Shown here one piece after another: positions 1 to 5,657 of a stretch of 6,723 nt of DNA. Numbering within the stretch: position 1 is the stretch's first letter; each line of letters opens with the position of its first letter. Source of the stretch: Anaerolineaceae bacterium (lineage in GTDB: Bacteria; Chloroflexota; Anaerolineae; Anaerolineales; Anaerolineaceae); the NCBI GenBank assembly GCA_011620465.1, contig WOZC01000112.1, positions 1 to 6,723 on the forward strand. The letters run 5' to 3'. Under the pieces are notes generated by a model. It did no database searches, was not told the origin of the DNA, and saw only the letters and a program-made list of their open reading frames with translations. A program made the translations under genes and the position numbers.

Positions 1-90
1 ATTGTATTGGAACTTCCTCTTTTTTCCCTTGACTACGCACTTTTGAAACGCATACCAAAGTTAAAGTTTTCGGCTTCCAGCAACTCGCTA

Positions 91-99
91 TGCTATACT
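91..99 (+). promoter_or_regulatory. Likely dnaE promoter, extended -10 element
   Basis: The bases TGCTATACT contain a -10 hexamer TATACT (94-99), one mismatch from TATAAT, preceded by the TGn extension that lets sigma-70-type polymerase work with a poor -35 box. No good -35 is seen: the expected spot near 71-76 reads CGGCTT, and TTCGGC (69-74) would need a 19-base spacer. Transcription would start near base 106, giving a leader of about 80 bases before the dnaE GTG. The hom promoter at 4099-4107 has the same TGCTATA core, which supports this call. It rests on sequence match alone. Confidence 0.5.
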
Positions 100-123
100 T
101 AAATCTCACCAAAGGTAGTCTTT

Positions 124-142
124 CTGTTTTGATTGTAAACAG
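124..142 (+). repeat. Short inverted repeat in the dnaE leader
   Basis: CTGTTT (124-129) and AAACAG (137-142) are perfect complements separated by 7 bases. In RNA the stem could gain two U-G wobble pairs (122-123 with 143-144). It would lie in the dnaE leader if transcription starts near 106. The stem is AT-rich and weak and no T-run follows, so it is not a terminator. It could be an operator half-site pair, a minor leader hairpin, or chance. Confidence 0.25.
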
Positions 143-164
143 GGCTGGGTTTGGCAACTTCTCT

Positions 165-190
165 AAAAGGAATTATGTAAACTAATCGTG
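165..190 (+). promoter_or_regulatory. dnaE ribosome-binding site with ATG-TAA start-stop element
   Basis: The purine run AAAAGGA (165-171) is the only Shine-Dalgarno-like sequence before dnaE. It ends 16 bases before the GTG at 188, too far for normal use, but only 3 bases before an ATG at 175-177 that is followed at once by TAA (178-180). That ATG is out of frame with dnaE. Ribosomes could start and stop there and then reinitiate at the GTG, whose first base is 8 bases past the last base of the TAA. The GTG is still the right start for dnaE: its frame is closed by TAA at 164-166, no ATG, GTG or TTG lies between, and translation from it gives the family's normal N-terminus. Confidence 0.45.
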
Positions 191-3100
191 TCATTCGTTC
201 ATCTGCATGTTCACTCTTCTTACTCCGTCCTGGATGGTCTTGCCAGTCCAAAAGATTTGGTCAAGTACGCCAAAGAACTGGGTATGAACGCGCTGGCTCT
301 GACCGACCACGGCACCATGTTCGGCACCCTGGACTTCTTTAAAGCAGCCACAACCGAAGGAATCAAGCCCATCATTGGGTTGGAAGCTTATGTTGCCCCC
401 CGTTCCATGCTGGATAAAGACGTCAGCAAAGATAAGAAGCCTTACCACCTGCTTTTGCTCGCCAAAAACATGACTGGCTACAAAAACCTGCTCAAGATTG
501 CCTCAGTCTCGCAGTTGGAGGGCTTTTACTACCATCCGCGCATTGACAAAGCCTTTTTGGCAGATCATACGGAAGGATTGATCGGCACTTCTGCCTGCCT
601 GGCAGGTGAGATCCCGCATGCGCTTAACGATAATGACCTGGCAAAAGCCGAAAGCAGCCTGAATTGGTATAAGGAAGCATTCGAACCGGGCAATTTCTAC
701 CTTGAACTGCAGGATCACAACATTCCGGAGCTCTTCCGTGTTAACCGCCTGATGGTGGAACTGGCAAAAAGGACCAACACACCCCTGGTTGCGACCAATG
801 ACGTGCATTACGCCCGCAAGGAGGATGCCGATCTGCAGGATATCTTGCTGTGCATCCAAACCGGAAAATTGTTGAGCGATACCAACCGCATGCGCATGTC
901 CGACGACAGCTATTATTTGCGGAGTCCCCAGGAGATGCAGTCGATCTTCTCGCAAGTTCCTGAGGCATTGACCAACACTATTCTGATTGCAGAACAATGC
1001 GAAGTCGATCTGAACCGCACCAGTTATCACCTGCCAAAATTCGAAGTACCTGTGGGGCAGAACGCAGAATCTTTCCTGCTGGATTTATGCCAGGAAGGGC
1101 TGCGCCAAAATATCCCCGACAAGGCAGACTCGCCAGAGATCCAGAAGCGCCTCAACTATGAACTTGGCGTGATCAACCAGATGGGTTTTGCGGAATACTT
1201 CCTGATCGTCTGGGACCTGTGCCGCTTCTCGCGAGAGAAGAACATCTGGTATAACGTGCGCGGTTCAGGGAATGGCTCACTGGTGGCTTTTGCTCTCAAT
1301 ATCACTTCGGTGGAACCGCTCAGCTATTACCTTCTATTTGAGCGCTTCCTCAACCCGGACCGCATCACCATGCCAGATATCGATCTTGATTTTCAGGATG
1401 ACCGACGTGCGGAAGTGATGGAGTATTGCAACCAAAAATACGGCGCCGATAAAGTGGCACAAATCATCACCTTTGGTACCATGGCTGCCCGTGGAGCCGT
1501 CCGGGATGTTGGGCGAGTGATGAACATCCCCCTGGTGGAGGTTGACCGGGTCGCAAAATTGGTTCCGCCTCCGGTTCAAGGAAAAAATGTGCCGCTGGCA
1601 AAGGCGCTGGAAACCACCTCCGAGTTGAAAGACTTGTACGATTCCAGCGAACAGTACAAACGGCTGATCGATGTCGCCGGTCGCATGGAGGGCTGCATCC
1701 GCAACGTAGGAACCCACGCTGCAGGTGTGATCATCAGCGATCTGCCGCTTACTGAGTACCTGCCGCTCCATCGTCCTACCAGTCAGAGCGATGAGCTGCC
1801 CATCAAATCGGTGGCGCAGTATGACATGGCGGGAATCAATGAATTGGGTCTGCTCAAGGTCGATTTTTTGGGGTTGACCACACTGACCATCATGGCGAAA
1901 GCTTGCGAATACATCCGGGAACGGCACGGCATCCAATTGACGTTAAGTAACATCCCAATTGATGATACTCAGGTTTACGAATATATCGGCGAAGGGCATA
2001 CCGCCGGTCTCTTCCAACTTGAAGGTGGTGGGATGACCCGCTACCTGGTACAGATGCAGCCTAAGACGATCGAACATGTGATTGCCATGGTTGCGCTTTA
2101 CCGACCGGGACCTATGGAGATCATCCCTAATTACATCGCCAATATGAAGGGTGAGGTACCGGTAATATACCAGCATGAAAAGCTGGAACCGATCCTGAAA
2201 GAAACCTATGGGCACACCGTTTACCAGGAACAAATCATGCTGGCTGCCATGCAGCTGGGAGGTTACTCCCCTGGGGAATCGGATGATCTGCGCTCGGCAG
2301 TTTCGAAGAAGAGTGTAGAAAAGGTCAAAAAACACCGTTCAAAATTCGTCAATGGGGCGGTTAGGAACGGAATCGATAAATCGACCGCCAACGAAATTTT
2401 TGATCACTGGGAAGCTTTTGCCTCTTATGGTTTCAACAAAAGCCATGCCACCAATTATGGCATGATGGCGGTCAAGACAGCCCATCTAAAATACCATTAT
2501 CCGGTCGAATACATGACCGCGCTGCTCTCAGCCTGGAAGAACGATAACGAAAAATGCGCTCAATATATTGCCGAATGCCGTGAAATGGGTATCGAAGTTT
2601 TGCCTCCGGACGTCAATGGCAGTGGTTACGATTTCACGATCGAAGATCGCCCGAATGGGAGCTCGGCAATCAGGTTTGGGCTGGGAGCCGTAAAAAATGT
2701 GGGACAGGCACCTGTAGAAGAAATAATCCGGGGACGTGAAGAAGCACCTGATGGAATGAGCCAGGTATTTAACAGCCTGAATGACTTCGTGAAGAGAGTG
2801 GACCTGAGAAAGGTTGGCAAACGCCCCCTGGAATGTCTCATCAAAGTCGGGGCTCTGGACCAGTTGGGTGAACGCGGTTCCATGTTGGCGTCCATTGACC
2901 AGATCGTGACCGTCTCCACCATCCATTTCAGAGCCAAAGAAATGGGTCAAATGAATTTGTTTGGCGGCATTTCAGTGGAAGAAACCCCCTTGCTTGTACT
3001 GCAAGCCCGGACCAATATGAGCAAGAAAGACCAGCTCGACTGGGAAAAAGAGCTCCTGGGTTTATACATCTCTGATCACCCGCTCAACGCCTATCTACGC

Positions 3101-4054
3101 CAGGTCGAAAACAAGATCAGCCATAATTCAAGCGCATTAAATGAGACCGAAGAAAACAGCAAGGTGACAGTTGGCGGCGTTGTTAACCGGCTGCGACCGA
3201 TCAGAACCAAAAAAGACCAGATGATGGCTTTCGTGACCCTTTCGGACGCCTTTGGAGATATGGACCTGGTCTTCTTCCCCAAAACCTGGGAACAATACCA
3301 GCAGATCGTCGATGTGGGGGTCGTCTTACTGGTGGAAGGGAAAGCCCAGCACCGTGACAGCACCGTCTCGATTTTGGTGGACAAAGCATCTGCAGTTGAA
3401 AGCGGCGCTGACCAGGCAGACGGCAATGACTCTACGTCCGGACCCTTTTTTGAGCTTGCCATGGAGCGCAATTTACCTGATATGCGCCTGCTCTCCAGGT
3501 ATGCCTGGCCGCCGGTGCAGAGCGACCAGCCAGATGGGCGCGAGGAGCCTGTTGAGGAAACAGACCAGAACGGTTTCGGGACCCCTCTCTGGGAAGATGA
3601 GCCTGAATTTATGGACGATCCTATCTTCGAGAATCAGGTTGTGGAACATATTCTTATCGAAGAAATTACCACCGTTGAATTAGAGATATCGCCTTCAAAT
3701 GAACCTGAACCAGAGATGGTTATTTCGAAGGTGGAGACTTCCAGCGAGGAAATCGAGTATGTCGATGACGAGGCGGTGAGTAACCTGCCCAGCAAGATCC
3801 TGGTGCTCACCCTTCAGCCTTGCGGCTCTCCCGAAAAAGACCAGCGCCGGCTCAGCAAGTACTACGGATGGTTATGTTCCCACCCCGGACAGGACCTGTT
3901 TGGATTTCGTTTGATGACGCCTGAGGGTTGGCGGGTGGTTTATTACCCAAATTTCCCCATTGAGATCAGCGAGTCGATAATCAAGCAACTCGAGCAAGAC
4001 CTGGGCAAGGAAAATGTGGTTTGCCAGGCTTACAGCGCCCATCTCACCTTCTGA
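188..4054 (+). CDS. dnaE: DNA polymerase III alpha subunit (DnaE), replicative polymerase
   Basis: This is the catalytic subunit of the cytoplasmic replicase (EC 2.7.7.7), which extends DNA from dNTPs. The PHP domain (about 1-280) opens with MSFVHLHVHSSYS and keeps all nine expected metal ligands (H7, H9, D16, H41, E66, H87, C137, D205, H207), so proofreading by this domain is possible. The palm (about 285-560) has the nucleotide-binding RGSGNGS (358-364), PDIDLDF with catalytic D399 and D401, and the third aspartate D559 in KVDFLGL. Fingers follow (YRPGPM 638-643, FNKSHA 749-754), then helix-hairpin-helix (about 830-895), the clamp-binding motif QMNLF (921-925) and an OB fold (about 992-1066). 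An acidic linker (about 1070-1200) leads to a C-terminal domain (about 1203-1285). At 1288 aa it exceeds the roughly 1160 aa of E. coli DnaE because of the linker and tail. The start is GTG, matching the usual first residue. No intein or frameshift is seen. It appears monocistronic. Confidence 0.97.
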   Translation: MSFVHLHVHSSYSVLDGLASPKDLVKYAKELGMNALALTDHGTMFGTLDFFKAATTEGIKPIIGLEAYVAPRSMLDKDVSKDKKPYHLLLLAKNMTGYKNLLKIASVSQLEGFYYHPRIDKAFLADHTEGLIGTSACLAGEIPHALNDNDLAKAESSLNWYKEAFEPGNFYLELQDHNIPELFRVNRLMVELAKRTNTPLVATNDVHYARKEDADLQDILLCIQTGKLLSDTNRMRMSDDSYYLRSPQEMQSIFSQVPEALTNTILIAEQCEVDLNRTSYHLPKFEVPVGQNAESFLLDLCQEGLRQNIPDKADSPEIQKRLNYELGVINQMGFAEYFLIVWDLCRFSREKNIWYNVRGSGNGSLVAFALNITSVEPLSYYLLFERFLNPDRITMPDIDLDFQDDRRAEVMEYCNQKYGADKVAQIITFGTMAARGAVRDVGRVMNIPLVEVDRVAKLVPPPVQGKNVPLAKALETTSELKDLYDSSEQYKRLIDVAGRMEGCIRNVGTHAAGVIISDLPLTEYLPLHRPTSQSDELPIKSVAQYDMAGINELGLLKVDFLGLTTLTIMAKACEYIRERHGIQLTLSNIPIDDTQVYEYIGEGHTAGLFQLEGGGMTRYLVQMQPKTIEHVIAMVALYRPGPMEIIPNYIANMKGEVPVIYQHEKLEPILKETYGHTVYQEQIMLAAMQLGGYSPGESDDLRSAVSKKSVEKVKKHRSKFVNGAVRNGIDKSTANEIFDHWEAFASYGFNKSHATNYGMMAVKTAHLKYHYPVEYMTALLSAWKNDNEKCAQYIAECREMGIEVLPPDVNGSGYDFTIEDRPNGSSAIRFGLGAVKNVGQAPVEEIIRGREEAPDGMSQVFNSLNDFVKRVDLRKVGKRPLECLIKVGALDQLGERGSMLASIDQIVTVSTIHFRAKEMGQMNLFGGISVEETPLLVLQARTNMSKKDQLDWEKELLGLYISDHPLNAYLRQVENKISHNSSALNETEENSKVTVGGVVNRLRPIRTKKDQMMAFVTLSDAFGDMDLVFFPKTWEQYQQIVDVGVVLLVEGKAQHRDSTVSILVDKASAVESGADQADGNDSTSGPFFELAMERNLPDMRLLSRYAWPPVQSDQPDGREEPVEETDQNGFGTPLWEDEPEFMDDPIFENQVVEHILIEEITTVELEISPSNEPEPEMVISKVETSSEEIEYVDDEAVSNLPSKILVLTLQPCGSPEKDQRRLSKYYGWLCSHPGQDLFGFRLMTPEGWRVVYYPNFPIEISESIIKQLEQDLGKENVVCQAYSAHLTF

Positions 4055-4092
4055 AATTCATTGGAAAAATCTTGCATTACCAGGTAAGCCTG
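4025..4092 (+). repeat. 9-base perfect inverted repeat spanning the dnaE stop
   Basis: CAGGCTTAC (4025-4033), inside the last codons of dnaE, is the exact reverse complement of GTAAGCCTG (4084-4092) in the intergenic region. The arms are 50 bases apart and flank the TGA at 4052-4054. A long-range stem in the dnaE transcript is conceivable. No T-run follows, and the right arm overlaps the start of the hom promoter region, so it does not look like an intrinsic terminator. It may be chance. Confidence 0.3.
4077..4087. promoter_or_regulatory. Operator-like palindrome in the hom promoter
   Basis: TTACC-A-GGTAA is a perfect palindrome with 5-base arms around a single central base. It sits 14 bases upstream of the TATAAT hexamer and covers 4079-4084, where a -35 box with a 17-base spacer would fall; that position reads ACCAGG instead. 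A symmetric site in place of a -35 is what a repressor or activator site often looks like. No regulator can be named, and the site is short enough to arise by chance. Confidence 0.35.
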
Positions 4093-4098
4093 ATTCAT

Positions 4099-4107
4099 TG
4101 CTATAAT
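4099..4107 (+). promoter_or_regulatory. Promoter of the hom-folK-membrane gene operon, extended -10
   Basis: TGCTATAAT holds a perfect TATAAT (4102-4107) with the TGn extension. No consensus -35 is at the right distance: TTGCAT (4072-4077) would need a 24-base spacer and TTACCA (4077-4082) 19. Transcription would start near 4114, leaving a leader of about 24 bases before the hom ATG. The position directly ahead of a tightly packed gene set supports its being the operon promoter. Confidence 0.65.
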
Positions 4108-4125
4108 TACCCAACGAAATACAAG

Positions 4126-4130
4126 ACAGG
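4126..4130 (+). promoter_or_regulatory. Ribosome-binding site of hom
   Basis: ACAGG, in the context AAGACAGGAT, lies 7 bases before the ATG at 4138 and selects it as the start. The frame stays open upstream to 4021, but such starts would lie inside dnaE, upstream of the promoter, and would add residues before the Rossmann motif that this family lacks. Another ATG at 4131 is out of frame. Confidence 0.6.
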
Positions 4131-4137
4131 ATGCGCT

Positions 4138-5181
4138 ATGAAAACGATCGATTTGGCATTGCTTGGGTTTGGGAATGTAGGCAAAGCTTTTGCCCGTCTG
4201 TTGGCCGCAAAAAAGCAGGAATTGCTCGAAGATTTTGGTTTTTTGCCTCGCATTACCGCAATCGCAACCAAAAAACACGGTGTTTGCATCGATCCGGATG
4301 GGCTCGATGACCAGGCTTTGATTCACCTGCTTGATAACGGCAAACCGCTGGATCTGGCTGTGTTGGACAGAACGGGCTTTAAAGGGGATACCTATGAATT
4401 TATCCGGCAAGCCCCCGCGCACGTTTTGGTTGAGACCACGCCGGTGAATCCACATTCCGGATTGCCCGCGTTGGATTATTTGCACGCAGGTGCGAACCAA
4501 GGTTTGCACCTGATAACCGCCAATAAAGGTCCGGTTGTGTATGGTTTTCGTGAATTGACAGCATTGACAAAACAACACGGGCGTCTCTTCCGCTTTGAGT
4601 CTGCTGTAATGGATGGAGCTCCGATTTTCTCGCTTTTCCGGGGTCCACTGGCTGGCACCAAAATACTCAGTTTTTACGGCATCCTCAACTCCTGCACCAA
4701 CTTGCTGCTCGATCGCATGCGCAGTGGCGAGACACTCGAGCAGGCGATTGCCTATGGGGCTTCGATCGGCATCACCGAAACCGACCCCAGTAACGATGTG
4801 GATGGCTGGGACGCCGCCATCAAAGTGGCAGCGCTTTCTAATGTTTTGTTGGGACAAAACTTGACCCCCATGGATGTGCAGCCAACCGGTATTCGAGGGA
4901 TCACTCCTGATATGATTGCTTTGGCAGAAGCACAAGGGAAACGCTGGAAACTGGTTTGCCAGGGCGGATGGAAAGATGATGGTTACCAGGTGAGCGTAAA
5001 GCCTGAAATGGTGGGTCCGGAATCACCGCTCTACACTGTTGACGGAACCTCCTCTTATGTCAGTTTTGAACTGGATGTACTGCCGGGATTAGGCATTTTG
5101 GAGACCAACCCCAGCCCCAAAACAACCGCATTTGGGCTGCTGGCAGACCTGATCGACATTGTTAAGAGCGAGACCACATGA
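4138..5181 (+). CDS. hom: Homoserine dehydrogenase, short form without ACT domain
   Basis: It catalyses NAD(P)H-dependent reduction of aspartate semialdehyde to homoserine (EC 1.1.1.3), the branch toward threonine and methionine, in the cytoplasm. The N-terminal Rossmann fold shows GFGNVG (10-15). The TANK motif (127-130) supplies the conserved lysine K130. The catalytic segment TETDPSNDVDGWDAAIK (213-229) carries E214, D225 and K229, matching yeast E208, D219 and K223. The protein is 347 aa. It ends soon after the catalytic domain's last strand and helix (about 308-343) and has no ACT domain, so threonine feedback through such a domain is not expected. The usual NGTTN stretch reads NSCTN (184-188). 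The ATG at 4138 gives MKTIDLALLGFG, the normal family start. Its TGA overlaps the folK ATG by 4 bases. Confusion with another oxidoreductase is unlikely given the catalytic segment. Confidence 0.93.
   Translation: MKTIDLALLGFGNVGKAFARLLAAKKQELLEDFGFLPRITAIATKKHGVCIDPDGLDDQALIHLLDNGKPLDLAVLDRTGFKGDTYEFIRQAPAHVLVETTPVNPHSGLPALDYLHAGANQGLHLITANKGPVVYGFRELTALTKQHGRLFRFESAVMDGAPIFSLFRGPLAGTKILSFYGILNSCTNLLLDRMRSGETLEQAIAYGASIGITETDPSNDVDGWDAAIKVAALSNVLLGQNLTPMDVQPTGIRGITPDMIALAEAQGKRWKLVCQGGWKDDGYQVSVKPEMVGPESPLYTVDGTSSYVSFELDVLPGLGILETNPSPKTTAFGLLADLIDIVKSETT
4487..4512 (+). repeat. Strong hairpin within hom coding sequence
   Basis: CAGGTGCGAACC (4487-4498) pairs with GGTTTGCACCTG (4501-4512), with one G-U wobble (4494 with 4505). 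In RNA this gives an 11-pair stem closing a CAAG loop. The bases encode about residues 117-125 of homoserine dehydrogenase, just before the TANK motif. No T-run follows (the next bases are ATAACC), so termination is unlikely. Whether it is selected or a by-product of the codons cannot be told from one sequence. Confidence 0.4.
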
Positions 5182-5657
5182 GCATAGCCTACCTTGGGCT
5201 TGGCACCAACCTGGGCGACCGAAAGGAAAACCTTCGCAAAGCCATCGAGGCGATTGCATCGAAAATGAGCGTTGGTAAACGATCTTCGCTCTACGAAACA
5301 GCTGCCTGGGGTTACACTGATCAACCTGATTTTTTGAACCAGGTGGTCCAGGTTGAGACTGCCCTGACACCCCTTCGTCTTCTCAATTTTTTGAAGAGGA
5401 CCGAAATGGAATTGGGACGGGTGGAAAATTTCAGGTACGGACCGCGCCTGATCGACATCGACATCCTTTTCTACGATGATTTGGTTAAGAACACCAACCA
5501 GCTGCAAATTCCACATCCGAGAATACCTGAAAGGGCTTTTGTTTTGATACCCATGAATGAGATCGCACCCGGTTTGAAACACCCTGTTTTGGGGAAAACG
5601 ATCGCAGAGTTGTTGGCAGAATTACCAGATAGAACGGGAGTCAAACTGTGCGCATAG
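5178..5657 (+). CDS. folK: 6-hydroxymethyl-7,8-dihydropterin pyrophosphokinase (HPPK)
   Basis: It transfers pyrophosphate from ATP to 6-hydroxymethyl-7,8-dihydropterin (EC 2.7.6.3), the step before dihydropteroate synthase in folate synthesis, in the cytoplasm. The 159 aa match the usual single-domain length. Visible motifs are the N-terminal LGLGTNLGDR (6-15), SSLYETAAWG (36-45), the pterin-site asparagine N54 in DFLNQV, GRVENFRYGPR (80-90) with R81 and R90, the Mg-binding pair D93 and D95 in RLIDIDILFYDD, and HPRIPERAF (113-121) with H113, R119 and F121. These correspond to E. coli N55, R82, R92, D95, D97, H115, R121 and F123. The tryptophan before GPR in E. coli is Y87 here. The ATG overlaps the hom TGA (ATGA, 5178-5181). 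Only weak purine runs (AAGAG, 5164-5168) precede it, so translation probably depends on coupling. No folB, folP or folE is visible, and this is not a fusion with them. Confidence 0.96.
   Translation: MSIAYLGLGTNLGDRKENLRKAIEAIASKMSVGKRSSLYETAAWGYTDQPDFLNQVVQVETALTPLRLLNFLKRTEMELGRVENFRYGPRLIDIDILFYDDLVKNTNQLQIPHPRIPERAFVLIPMNEIAPGLKHPVLGKTIAELLAELPDRTGVKLCA
5636..5640 (+). promoter_or_regulatory. Ribosome-binding site of the membrane protein gene
   Basis: GGGAG inside the end of folK lies 7 bases before the GTG at 5648, which is ideal spacing. This supports a GTG start overlapping the folK stop by 10 bases. The next in-frame ATG is at codon 178, far into the membrane region, so it is not a credible alternative. 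Confidence 0.6.

Noticed and set aside
11..30. Pyrimidine-rich stretch as the tail of a terminator for an upstream gene
   Set aside because: Only ten bases precede it in the window, so no stem can be seen. The call cannot be supported.
29..57. TTGACT (29-34) as a -35 box for a promoter upstream of 91-99
   Set aside because: At 16 or 17 bases downstream the sequence reads CATACC or ATACCA, a poor -10 match. The extended -10 at 91-99 is better. TTGAAA at 43-48 also lacks a partner.
54..114. Direct repeat ACCAAAG at 54-60 and 108-114 around the dnaE promoter
   Set aside because: Seven bases repeated twice in AT-rich DNA is expected by chance, and nothing else supports a binding site.
503..1030. 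Several 75 to 200-codon frames on the - strand within dnaE, of which this is one
   Set aside because: The + strand frame has DnaE motifs from end to end, so these antisense frames are by-products of its codon pattern.
3252..3683. A 143-codon + strand frame inside the 3' part of dnaE
   Set aside because: It overlaps the OB fold and acidic linker in another frame and shows no recognisable protein character. A frameshift in dnaE was considered, but the dnaE frame continues into a folded-looking C-terminal domain.
188..4054. An intein or split point in dnaE
   Set aside because: Considered because DnaE proteins can carry inteins. The polymerase motifs run without interruption and no intein-like insertion or splice-junction residues are seen.
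4030..4935. A 301-codon open frame on the - strand opposite hom
   Set aside because: It lies almost wholly antisense to a clearly recognised homoserine dehydrogenase, its translation shows no domain, and it has no convincing ribosome-binding site or promoter. It is a shadow of the hom codons.
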